Made by a program: the position numbers and the translations under genes. From the NCBI RefSeq assembly GCF_900109655.1, contig NZ_FOAT01000002.1, forward strand, positions 121,175-185,174: a stretch of DNA of 64,000 bases, in the 5' to 3' direction. Numbering within the stretch: position 1 is the first letter of the stretch; each line of letters starts with the position of its first letter. Below are positions 8,614 to 16,285 of the stretch, piece after piece. The notes beneath the pieces are model-generated. The model ran no database searches. It saw only the letters and a list, made by a program, of their open reading frames with translations, and had not been told where the DNA came from. The stretch comes from Hominimerdicola alba (GTDB lineage Bacteria > Bacillota > Clostridia > Oscillospirales > Ruminococcaceae).

Positions 8614-11250
8614 ATGGCTAAAACTACTGCTAAAAAGAACGAACCTATTTTCGTGGACAGCGTAGAAGCACTATCTGCCAAGATAAAGGAAGTCAGAGCT
8701 GCGCAGGCTAAATTTGCGACCTATACTCAGGAACAGGTCGACAAGATATTCAAGGCTGCTGCGCTGGCTGCCAACAAGGCACGTCTGCCTCTCGCTAAAA
8801 TGGCTGTTGAAGAAACAGGCATGGGCATAGTTGAAGACAAGGTCATCAAGAACAACTATGCGTCCGAGCACATTTACAATGCTTACAAGAATGTACAGAC
8901 CTGCGGTGTTTTTGAGACTAACGAAGCTTACGGCACAACAAAGCTGTATGAACCTATCGGTCTTATCGCTGCGGTAATACCTACCACTAACCCCACATCT
9001 ACCGCAATATTCAAAACACTTATCTCGCTGAAGACCAGAAATGGTATCATCATCAGCCCTCACCCCCGTGCAAAGAACTGCACCATCGCAGCTGCAAAGA
9101 TAGTTCTTGAAGCTGCTGTTGCTGCGGGCGCACCCGAGAACATCATCGGCTGGATAGATGTACCTTCACTGGATATGACAAACCAGATAATGAGAGATTC
9201 CGACCTGATACTTGCAACAGGCGGCCCCGGAATGGTAAAGAGCGCTTATTCTTCGGGCACACCTGCACTGGGTGTCGGCGCGGGCAATGCTTCCGCTATA
9301 ATCGATGCTTCTGCTGATATCAAGGTAGCAGTAAGCTCCATAATACACTCCAAGACCTTCGATAACGGTATGATATGCGCTACCGAGCAGACCCTTATCG
9401 TTGACAAGAAGATCTACAAGGAAGTTAAGGCTGAGTTGAAAGCTCGCGGCTGCTATTTCCTGAACAATGAGGAAGCTGACAAGGTAAGAAATACCATGAT
9501 AATCAACGGCAGCCTTAATGCGAAGATAGTTGGTCAGAGACCTGTTAATATCGCTAAGCTCTGCGGTTTTGAAGTGCCTGATGACGTTAAGGTACTGATA
9601 GGCGAAGCAACAAGCACCGACCGTGAAGAGGCTTTCGGTCATGAGAAGCTGACCACCGTTCTCGGTATGTACAAGGCTGATGATTTTGATGACGCACTGA
9701 ACAAGGCTGAGACCCTGCTTGAAAACAACGGCGGACTTGGTCATACCTCGGTACTGTGGATAGATAATGTAAACGAGCGCGAGAAGCTGCTGAAATTCGC
9801 TGAAAGACTGAAAACAAGCCGTCTTATCGTGAATACACCTTCCTCTCTGGGCGGCATCGGCGACCTCTACAACTTCAATTTTGCACCTTCGCTGACACTG
9901 GGCTGCGGCTCTTGGGGCGGAAACTCCGTCAGCGAGAACGTTGGTGTAAAGCACCTGCTTAACGTTAAGACAGTTGTGGAGAGGAGAGAGAATATGCTGT
10001 GGTTCAGAGCGCCCGAAAAGGTATACTTCAAGAAGGGCTGTCTGCCTGTTGCCCTTGATGAACTGAAGAACGTAATGGGCAAGAAAAAGGCTTTCATCGT
10101 TACAGACCAGTTCCTGTACAAGAACGGCTATACCAAGCCTATCACCGATAAGCTGGATCAGATGGGCATAGCACACAATGTATTCTTCGATGTTGCTCCC
10201 GATCCCTCACTGGGCTGCGCACTTGAAGGCGTAAAGGCTATCCGTGCTTTTGAGCCCGATACCATCATCGCTATCGGCGGCGGTTCCGCAATGGACGCTG
10301 CAAAGATTATGTGGGTACTGTACGAGCACCCCGAGGCTGACTTCATGGATATGGCTATGCGTTTCATAGATATTCGTAAGAGAGTTTACACCTTCCCGAA
10401 GATGGGCGAAAAGGCTTACTTCATCTGCATACCTACTTCTTCCGGTACAGGTTCCGAGGTTACACCTTTCGCAGTTATCACTGATGAAAAGACAGGTCAT
10501 AAGTATCCTCTGGCAGACTATGCTCTGTTGCCTAACATGGCTATCGTTGATACCGACCTGATGATGAGCGCACCTAAGGGTCTGACTGCTGCTTCCGGTC
10601 TTGACTGCATGGTACACGACCTTGAAGCTCTGGCTTCTATCATGGCTACCGATTTCACTGACGGCATCGCTCTGCAGTCCCTGAAGACTACATTTGAGTA
10701 TCTGCCTGAGTGCGTTGACAACGGTCAGACAGCATACAAGGCAAGAGAGAAGATGGCTCACGCTGCTACTATGGCAGGTATGGCATTCGCAAATGCTTTC
10801 CTGGGCATAGGTCACTCCCTCGCACACAAGCTGGGTGCATATCATCACCTGCCTCACGGCATCTGCTGCGCACTGGTGATAACCAATGTCATGAAGTTCA
10901 ATGCTAACCCTGTTCCCACCAAGATGGGTACATTCTCGCAGTATGAGTATCCTCATGCACTTGAAAAGTACGCTGAAGTAGCTCGCTCACTGGGTCTGTT
11001 CGGAAAGGACGACAAGGCTTGCTTCAAGATGCTCTGCGATAAGGTTGAAGAGCTGAAAGAGCGCGTAGGCTGCAAGAAGACCATAGCTGAGTACGGTATC
11101 AGTGAGGAAGACTTCCTTGCAACACTGGATCAGATGTCCGAGGACGCATTCGACGATCAGTGCACAGGCGCTAACCCCAGATATCCTCTCATCGAAGAGC
11201 TGAAGGAGATCTACAAGGCTTGCTACTACGGTACTGAGTACAAGGGTTGA
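8614..11250 (+). CDS. adhE: Bifunctional acetaldehyde-CoA/alcohol dehydrogenase AdhE
   Basis: The 878-residue enzyme converts acetyl-CoA to acetaldehyde to ethanol, reoxidising NADH in fermentation. The N-terminal aldehyde dehydrogenase domain (about 1-440) carries the catalytic Cys in MICATEQT (about residue 255). The C-terminal iron-dependent alcohol dehydrogenase (about 455-878) has the NAD loop GGGSAMDAAK (about 554) and the metal-binding stretch GIGHSLAHKLGAYHHLPHG (about 731). The length is normal for the full fusion. I chose ATG 8614, eight bases after GGAGG; an upstream in-frame TTG at 8599 overlaps that ribosome site. In related bacteria Rex often controls this gene, but I found no clean Rex box. 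Confidence 0.97.
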   Translation: MAKTTAKKNEPIFVDSVEALSAKIKEVRAAQAKFATYTQEQVDKIFKAAALAANKARLPLAKMAVEETGMGIVEDKVIKNNYASEHIYNAYKNVQTCGVFETNEAYGTTKLYEPIGLIAAVIPTTNPTSTAIFKTLISLKTRNGIIISPHPRAKNCTIAAAKIVLEAAVAAGAPENIIGWIDVPSLDMTNQIMRDSDLILATGGPGMVKSAYSSGTPALGVGAGNASAIIDASADIKVAVSSIIHSKTFDNGMICATEQTLIVDKKIYKEVKAELKARGCYFLNNEEADKVRNTMIINGSLNAKIVGQRPVNIAKLCGFEVPDDVKVLIGEATSTDREEAFGHEKLTTVLGMYKADDFDDALNKAETLLENNGGLGHTSVLWIDNVNEREKLLKFAERLKTSRLIVNTPSSLGGIGDLYNFNFAPSLTLGCGSWGGNSVSENVGVKHLLNVKTVVERRENMLWFRAPEKVYFKKGCLPVALDELKNVMGKKKAFIVTDQFLYKNGYTKPITDKLDQMGIAHNVFFDVAPDPSLGCALEGVKAIRAFEPDTIIAIGGGSAMDAAKIMWVLYEHPEADFMDMAMRFIDIRKRVYTFPKMGEKAYFICIPTSSGTGSEVTPFAVITDEKTGHKYPLADYALLPNMAIVDTDLMMSAPKGLTAASGLDCMVHDLEALASIMATDFTDGIALQSLKTTFEYLPECVDNGQTAYKAREKMAHAATMAGMAFANAFLGIGHSLAHKLGAYHHLPHGICCALVITNVMKFNANPVPTKMGTFSQYEYPHALEKYAEVARSLGLFGKDDKACFKMLCDKVEELKERVGCKKTIAEYGISEEDFLATLDQMSEDAFDDQCTGANPRYPLIEELKEIYKACYYGTEYKG

Positions 11251-11281
11251 TCTCAGCGCTGTAAAACAGTATAAATAATTC

Positions 11282-11324
11282 AGGCACTTCTGTCAACGTT
11301 GACAGAAGTGCCTTTGCGTTTTTA
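11282..11324 (+). terminator. adhE terminator, perfect 32-bp palindrome
   Basis: AGGCACTTCTGTCAAC (11282-11297) is followed at once by its exact reverse complement (to 11313), then TTGCGTTTTTA. Thirteen bases of each arm and the TTGCG tail match the terminator at 6730. Confidence 0.9.
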
Positions 11325-11326
11325 TA

Positions 11327-12049
11327 TCAGTTGGTACCATCAAGATGATATATCCTGTTCATCTCGGGTGATAGTCCGCCGTCTGCGGAGCGCACATAGA
11401 GCGGTTTTTCGATTTGTATAAAATTATTACCGCCCATACGGCCCTCAACGAGTATCAGCCACGGTGCGCAGTCGGGATTTTTGTGTACCGTCCGCAGACG
11501 CTTGGGCTCAATGCCGTTGGAGCGCATGGCTGTCATGATATCGCAGAGCCTTTCGGGGCGGTTGCATATGCAGAGCCTGCCGCCGTAGCGAAGATTCTTC
11601 TTAGCCGCTTTGCAAACGTCCTCAACGGTGCAGAGCATCTCGTGACGTGCGATGGACACCGCTTCGCTGTCGTTCTTTTCGCCCGTGTTGTTTATCTTGT
11701 AAGGCGGATTGCAGGTTATAAGGTCGATGGGCTTGTCCGCGCGCCAGTCTTTAAGGTCGCCCAGCACAGGGACTATATCATCTATCTCCGACTTTTTAAG
11801 CGAAACTTTCAGCTGCTCGTGGGCTTTCTCCTGGATCTCCAGAGCGTAGGTCAGCTTCGGCTTGTAATTCTTGTGCAGCAGAAGTGCGATTATCCCGCTG
11901 CCCGTGCAGAAGTCGGCGCAGACATCCTTGTGCCTTGCCTGAGCAAAATCCGCCAGCAGAAAAGCGTCCGTACCGAAACGGTGCTCATCTGATATGCATA
12001 TCTCGATCCCGTCCCCAAGGGATTCAAAAGTAAAGTCGGTGTATTCCAT
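11327..12049 (-). CDS. tRNA1(Val) (adenine37-N6)-methyltransferase-like protein
   Basis: The 240-residue SAM-dependent methyltransferase has motif I at about 46-52 (DFCTGSG) and the N6-adenine signature CNPPYKIN at about 115-122. The HRFGTDAFLLADF N-terminus is typical of the TrmN6/YfiC group, which modifies A37 of tRNA-Val(UAC). Substrate identity is a family-based assignment. It is transcribed alone from a consensus promoter that is back-to-back with the promoter of the DUF3592 gene. Confidence 0.85.
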   Translation of the reverse strand: MEYTDFTFESLGDGIEICISDEHRFGTDAFLLADFAQARHKDVCADFCTGSGIIALLLHKNYKPKLTYALEIQEKAHEQLKVSLKKSEIDDIVPVLGDLKDWRADKPIDLITCNPPYKINNTGEKNDSEAVSIARHEMLCTVEDVCKAAKKNLRYGGRLCICNRPERLCDIMTAMRSNGIEPKRLRTVHKNPDCAPWLILVEGRMGGNNFIQIEKPLYVRSADGGLSPEMNRIYHLDGTN

Positions 12050-12079
12050 GAAATCTTCCTCTCAAATGTTATCTGCTTG

Positions 12080-12108
12080 ATTATACCACGATTTTGCAGC
12101 GCTGTCAA
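12080..12108 (-). promoter_or_regulatory. Promoter of the tRNA methyltransferase gene
   Basis: On the minus strand, TTGACA (12108-12103) and TATAAT (12085-12080) are 17 bases apart with TGG before the -10. Confidence 0.85.
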
Positions 12109-12114
12109 ATATGC

Positions 12115-12143
12115 TTGACTTGCGTGGCTTTGGGTGGTATAAT
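12115..12143 (+). promoter_or_regulatory. Promoter of the DUF3592 gene
   Basis: TTGACT (12115-12120) and TATAAT (12138-12143) are 17 bases apart, with TGG just upstream of the -10 (GGGTGG before TATAAT). Its -35 begins six bases from the -35 of the divergent promoter. Confidence 0.8.
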
Positions 12144-12171
12144 ATACCAAGCAAATTGTGAGGTGACAGCA

Positions 12172-12651
12172 TTGGCAAGCAGGAAAAACAAGAAAAACAG
12201 AAATCAAAAAGCCGAAAAAGAGTCTTCGGACAAAACAGTTCTGACAGTTATTTGTATCATACTTGTGATCGGGGCTTTTATAGCAGGCGGTGTGGGGCTG
12301 CTCGTTGAGGATCACGATCTCAAAAAAAACTGCACCGCATATGCCGAGGGCGAGGTCGTCAGGGTAGAGGTAAAAGGCAGACGAAAGCACAGGAAAATTA
12401 CAACATATATAGAAGTGTACGACAGCATATTCCCCAAAAAAGAGATAGTTCTCAAACAGGGCGGCTACAAAGAGGGTCAGGATGTCAAGGTGTTCTATGA
12501 CCCCAATGATCACAGCCGCTATTATGTGGAGGGCACATCAGCTGACAGGATATCGGGCGGAATCGGGCTGATAGTGTTCGGCGGGCTGATGATTTTTTCG
12601 GGACTGCTTATAAGGCGGGCGTGCAAAAAAATTGAGCAGGACAAAAAATAG
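12172..12651 (+). CDS. DUF3592-like membrane protein
   Basis: The 159-residue product has a very basic N-terminus (Arg/Lys/Asn-rich, about 1-22), a membrane helix at about 24-46, an extracytoplasmic beta-rich region of about 80 residues (VRVEVKGRRKHRKITTYIEV, then VKVFYDPNDHSRYYVEG) and a second helix at about 130-150. This two-helix arrangement with the FYDPNDHSRYY stretch fits DUF3592, whose function is unknown. I chose TTG at 12172 because GAGGTGA lies 8-12 bases upstream and the promoter predicts a start of transcription near 12150. Longer frames begin before that promoter. Confidence 0.7.
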   Translation: MASRKNKKNRNQKAEKESSDKTVLTVICIILVIGAFIAGGVGLLVEDHDLKKNCTAYAEGEVVRVEVKGRRKHRKITTYIEVYDSIFPKKEIVLKQGGYKEGQDVKVFYDPNDHSRYYVEGTSADRISGGIGLIVFGGLMIFSGLLIRRACKKIEQDKK

Positions 12652-12652
12652 C

Positions 12653-12692
12653 AAAAGCCGTGAAGCGAATGATCGTTTCACGGCTTTTATTA
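12653..12692 (+). terminator. Intrinsic terminator of DUF3592 gene
   Basis: AAAAGCCGTGAA (12653-12664) pairs with TTCACGGCTTTT (12677-12688), a perfect 12-bp stem whose 3' arm supplies the T-run. Confidence 0.8.
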
Positions 12693-12699
12693 TGCATAA

Positions 12700-12732
12700 T
12701 TCTCCTCCCACGCCTGTAGCGGGGGAGGAGAA
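12700..12732. repeat. GC-rich hairpin between convergent genes
   Basis: TTCTCCTCCC (12700-12709) is complementary to GGGAGGAGAA (12723-12732). The core on the minus strand, CCCCCGCTACAGGCGTGGG, closely resembles the hairpin at 28758-28796. It may also act as the hom terminator, although no T-run follows on the minus strand. Confidence 0.45.
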
Positions 12733-12785
12733 CAGCCTGTTATATCCGTTTAAAAAAGTCAGCCCAATGTTGTGACACAGCCTTA

Positions 12786-14030
12786 TCAGAACATTCTAAT
12801 CTTGCTTGCTATCTCAGCAGAGTGAGAAAGGATAGCCAGGTTAGCATCGATATCGCTCTCGACCATATTGGGTGTGATGAATGCAAGTTCATCATCGGGA
12901 CGGTTTGCACGCTCAATGTACATCAGCTTGCCGAACATCTCGGAGATGGAAGGCTTGAGAGCCTGAACATCGTCGCCCTTAAGACGAACATACATGGAGC
13001 AGTTGGTGTCCTTGTAGCGAACAACGAACTTCTCGTCTTTTCTGGATTCCTCCCAGTGGATGCCGAGAGCTCTGCCGTGGTGTCTCAGGCAGTCGATGAT
13101 ATCGCCTACAACTGCGGAAGCGGTAGGCAGTTTGCCTGCGCCCTGACCGTAGAACAGTACATCGCCTACGCCGTCGCCTGTAACGCTTACTGCGTTGTAT
13201 ACATCGTCAACGCTTGCCAGCATATTGCTCTTGGGAACGAGTCTGGGGCAAACGATAGCGCTGAGACTGCCGTCTTCAAGTCTCTTTACGGAAGCTATCA
13301 GCTTGATAACATAGCCTGCGTTGTCAGCGTACTCAACATCGTCCAGAGTGATCCTTGTGATACCGGACTTGTGTACCATCTCGGGATAGATGTGCTTGCC
13401 GTATACCAGTGAACCCAGTATGCAGATCTTTCTGCAAGCATCCTCGCCCTCAACATCGGCAGTGGGGTCAGCCTCGGCATAGCCCAGCTGCTGAGCCAAT
13501 TTCAGAGCGTCATCAAAGCTCATCTGATCCTTTATCATCTTGGTCAGTATAAAGTTGGTAGTACCGTTAAGGATACCCGATACCTGCTGGATATCGTTAC
13601 CTGCCAGGCACTTGTTCAGGGGTCTGATTATCGGTATGCCGCCGCCTACGCTTGCTTCAAACAGATAGCTGCAGCCGTTATCCTGTGCAAGCTGAAGAAG
13701 CTCAGCGCCGTAAGCCGCAACAAGAGCCTTGTTGGAAGTTACCACGCTCTTGCCCTTTGCAAGGAGCTTCTTGGTGTACTCGTATGCGAATGTGGTACCG
13801 CCTACAACCTCGGCAACTACCTCTATCTCATCATCGTTGAGTATTGTATCAAAATCGTGGATTATCATATCGGCAAAAGGAGATTCGGGGAAATCCCTGA
13901 GATCGAGAACATACTTGATATCGCAGTCTCTGCCGATCTTCTTGCTGATGGCTTCCCTGTTCTTCATAAACAGCTCGACAGTACCCGAGCCAACTACACC
14001 GTATCCTATCACCGCTACATTCTTACTCAT
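12786..14030 (-). CDS. hom: Homoserine dehydrogenase
   Basis: The 414-residue enzyme reduces aspartate semialdehyde to homoserine for threonine and methionine synthesis. The N-terminal Rossmann motif GYGVVGSGTVELF lies at about 9-21. The catalytic-domain signature follows at about 180-210 (LKLAQQLGYAEADPTADVEGEDACRK). Residues about 335-414 form a C-terminal ACT-like region for allosteric control. The length matches the usual monofunctional enzyme with ACT domain. GAGGATA precedes the ATG. It follows a UPF0735 ACT-domain gene by 45 bases in the same operon, a common arrangement. Confidence 0.95.
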   Translation of the reverse strand: MSKNVAVIGYGVVGSGTVELFMKNREAISKKIGRDCDIKYVLDLRDFPESPFADMIIHDFDTILNDDEIEVVAEVVGGTTFAYEYTKKLLAKGKSVVTSNKALVAAYGAELLQLAQDNGCSYLFEASVGGGIPIIRPLNKCLAGNDIQQVSGILNGTTNFILTKMIKDQMSFDDALKLAQQLGYAEADPTADVEGEDACRKICILGSLVYGKHIYPEMVHKSGITRITLDDVEYADNAGYVIKLIASVKRLEDGSLSAIVCPRLVPKSNMLASVDDVYNAVSVTGDGVGDVLFYGQGAGKLPTASAVVGDIIDCLRHHGRALGIHWEESRKDEKFVVRYKDTNCSMYVRLKGDDVQALKPSISEMFGKLMYIERANRPDDELAFITPNMVESDIDANLAILSHSAEIASKIRMF

Positions 14031-14075
14031 AATTATCCTCTTCCTAAATTATTATTATGTCTGTTCAGACCGAAC

Positions 14076-14522
14076 TCACTCGCCCGAGATTATCTTCGCT
14101 TCAACCACACCCGATACCTTGGAAAGCTCCTCGGTGAGCTTCTGGGTGTTCAGCGCGTCCCTGTCGAACCTTACGGAGAACGTTACCGTTGCCACGGAAT
14201 CCACGGGGATATTCTGGTTTATGGTCAGTATATTGGTCCCCAGCTCGTAAAGTTTCGATATTATTGAGGAAAGCACGCCCTTTTCGTCACGCAGTGTGCA
14301 GTAGACGGAAACGATGTTGTTGGTGAGACGTTCCTCATAATTAAAAACAGAGTCCTTGTATTTGTAGTAAGCGCTCCTTGATATGCCCACTGCCCTGCAA
14401 GCCTCGGTAGAGGTGGATACCTCGCCCCTTGCCCGCATACGTTTTGCGGCAAGCACTTTCAGTACGATATCTGGCAGTACATCTGCACTTACTATGACCA
14501 GACCCGACTCGTTATCAGCCAC
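14076..14522 (-). CDS. UPF0735 ACT domain-containing protein (PheB-like)
   Basis: The 148-residue protein has an N-terminal helical part with the family signature AVGISRSAYYKYKDSVF (about 48-64), followed by an ACT domain (about 70-148: VSVYCTLRDEKGVLSSIISKLYELGTNILTINQ). This is the UPF0735/PheB family, often beside hom, and presumed to sense an amino acid. I chose GTG 14522, since GGAGGTG lies seven bases upstream; an in-frame ATG at 14567 would begin upstream of that ribosome site. It is the first gene of the pheB-hom operon. Confidence 0.85.
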   Translation of the reverse strand: MADNESGLVIVSADVLPDIVLKVLAAKRMRARGEVSTSTEACRAVGISRSAYYKYKDSVFNYEERLTNNIVSVYCTLRDEKGVLSSIISKLYELGTNILTINQNIPVDSVATVTFSVRFDRDALNTQKLTEELSKVSGVVEAKIISGE

Positions 14523-14566
14523 GGAAAGTTCACCTCCGACAAACAAGTGTATTCGCAACAAATACA

Positions 14567-14595
14567 ACTATACCACGTTTTTGCAAATTTGTCAA
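14567..14595 (-). promoter_or_regulatory. Promoter of pheB-hom operon
   Basis: On the minus strand, TTGACA (14595-14590) and TATAGT (14572-14567) are 17 bases apart with TGG before the -10. Confidence 0.8.
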
Positions 14596-14752
14596 GCATA
14601 CTTTTTAAATAAAAAACGCCTGAACAGGTGATATTTCACGCGGATACAGGCGGTCAGAGGGTGTTTTGAGTGCAGGTTATGGTTATAATAAACGAAATTG
14701 AGTTAGGGGCTCTTCAACTATTGTTAAATTTGTGGAAAAGAATATGGCTGAC

Positions 14753-14881
14753 TTGAATTTTATGATAAAAAGTTGTAAAATGATAATGTATTTCTAAACA
14801 TATGACCATGGGTCATTATAGTGGACGGCATATGGGTATCGATATCCATACCGTTTAGTATAAACTGCCGAAAGGAGTGAG
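14753..14881 (+). promoter_or_regulatory. Promoter and leader of V/A-ATPase operon
   Basis: TTGAAT (14753-14758) and TAAAAT (14776-14781) are 17 bases apart. The leader to the first start codon is about 95 bases and holds two small inverted repeats: ATGACC/GGTCAT around 14800-14816 and a near-palindrome centred on ATCGAT at 14839-14844. The rest of the gap from 14596 shows nothing I can name. Confidence 0.5.
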
Positions 14882-14885
14882 CAGT

Positions 14886-15185
14886 TTGGATATAATCAGT
14901 GAGATACTGGAAACAGACAGACTTGCCGAGGAAAAGCTTGAACAGGCTATGCAGAAACGCAGCGAGATGCTGAAAGAATGTGAGAAAAAAGTCGAGCGTA
15001 TACACGAGAATGCCGAGTCCGAAGCAGATCTCTACCGCGCATTTCTCATCTCCGAAGAGGATATGAGCAACTGCGAGAATGAGCTGAGGCAAAGCGAAAA
15101 AGATCAGCTCGATGCCCTTGTTGCGGCTTATGAGCTGAAACATGAGGACTGGGAAAATGATATATTCGCCGCGATAACAGGCTGA
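14886..15185 (+). CDS. V/A-type ATP synthase peripheral-stalk subunit (G/H-like)
   Basis: The 99-residue product is almost wholly charged coiled coil (EEKLEQAMQKRSEMLKECEKKVERIHENAESEAD), as expected for the short stalk subunit that pairs with subunit E. I chose TTG 14886, eight bases after AAAGGAG; the GTG at 14877 overlaps that ribosome site. It opens the ATPase operon and is followed by subunit C, whose start lies 31 bases downstream. The identity rests on position and coiled-coil character because the family diverges fast. Confidence 0.7.
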   Translation: MDIISEILETDRLAEEKLEQAMQKRSEMLKECEKKVERIHENAESEADLYRAFLISEEDMSNCENELRQSEKDQLDALVAAYELKHEDWENDIFAAITG

Positions 15186-15215
15186 TGACCCTGCGGCTGA
15201 AAGGAGATGCCCGAT

Positions 15216-16250
15216 ATGTTGGAGAATTACAGTTCAAATGCCACCACTGCTAAGATAAGAGCGAAATACGCTCAGCTTTTTACGCAGGAGGATTATCGGG
15301 AACTGGCGGCGCTGAGGACTGTGCCCGAAGCGGCGGAATACATCTCGCGGTCGGCACGTTTCAGGGATGCTTTCGCGGAAGTTGATCCTAATACAATACA
15401 CCGCGGTTTTCTTGAAGAACTGCTGTACAGGGAGAACTTTGAGACTTATATAAGACTGTGCAAATTTCAGGGGCTTGATAAACAGCCGTTTTTCGGGTTT
15501 CTTATAAGACGCAGCGAGATAGACTGCATACTTTCTATCATAAACCGCATAAACTCGTCGCTGGACAGGACTTATCTATCAGACCTGCCGGGATATCTTA
15601 TAAAGTACCTGACCATACCCGTTATGGAACTCAGCCTTTCACAGACCTATGAAGATCTGGTGGCGGGACTAAAGGGTACGCGCTACGGCAAGGTGCTGAA
15701 AAAGATACCTGTCCGCGAGGACGGCAGAGCCGACTATACCGAGTGCGAGTTCAGGCTGAGGACAGCTTATTATGCGGAGCTTCTTGAACAGGCAGAAAAG
15801 GAGTTTTCGGGAAGCGTTTCGGAGGAACTGAAAACTATCATACTCCGCGAGATAGACTGCCGAAATATAATAAATGCCTACCGTATGAAGTCTTACTTCG
15901 GGTATTCCCCCGATGAGATAAAGCGGAGATCGCTGAAATACTACGGCATAGGAAAAAAGAATATGGAAAGGCTGTATGAAGCAGCCGACAGTGAGACCAT
16001 GATGGACATGGTAAATCATACCATTTACGGGAAAAACTCCCCCGATACCGATAATATCGAGGTGGAGATAAACAGCGTGAAGATAAGAAGGCTGAGGCAT
16101 TACCTGACGGGCAGCACAAATGCTCCCGTGGCGCTGTATGCTTTCATTATCCTCTGCGATATAGAAGTTTCCAATCTGGTGCATATCATCGAGGGCATCA
16201 GATACGGCGTTGATGCTGCAGCCATTGAGGGACAGCTGATAACGCTTTGA
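15216..16250 (+). CDS. V/A-type ATP synthase subunit C
   Basis: This 344-residue AC39/subunit C homologue is the socket that links the central stalk to the membrane rotor. It begins MLENYSSNATTAKIRAKYAQLF and contains the LREIDCRNIINAYRMKSYFG block near 215-235 typical of the family. ATG 15216 follows GGAG by nine bases; an ATG at 15207 overlaps the ribosome site. Its place between the stalk gene and subunit I is unusual, since most operons put it between E and F. Confidence 0.88.
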   Translation: MLENYSSNATTAKIRAKYAQLFTQEDYRELAALRTVPEAAEYISRSARFRDAFAEVDPNTIHRGFLEELLYRENFETYIRLCKFQGLDKQPFFGFLIRRSEIDCILSIINRINSSLDRTYLSDLPGYLIKYLTIPVMELSLSQTYEDLVAGLKGTRYGKVLKKIPVREDGRADYTECEFRLRTAYYAELLEQAEKEFSGSVSEELKTIILREIDCRNIINAYRMKSYFGYSPDEIKRRSLKYYGIGKKNMERLYEAADSETMMDMVNHTIYGKNSPDTDNIEVEINSVKIRRLRHYLTGSTNAPVALYAFIILCDIEVSNLVHIIEGIRYGVDAAAIEGQLITL

Positions 16251-16285
16251 TATCTTCCCGATGAAAGGAGTGCGAACACCTAAAT

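Noticed and set aside
9166..10176. 336-codon open frame on the minus strand inside adhE
   Set aside because: It is the reverse-frame shadow of a strongly coding gene with intact AdhE motifs; it has no ribosome site and a Cys/Leu/Ser-biased composition typical of such shadows.
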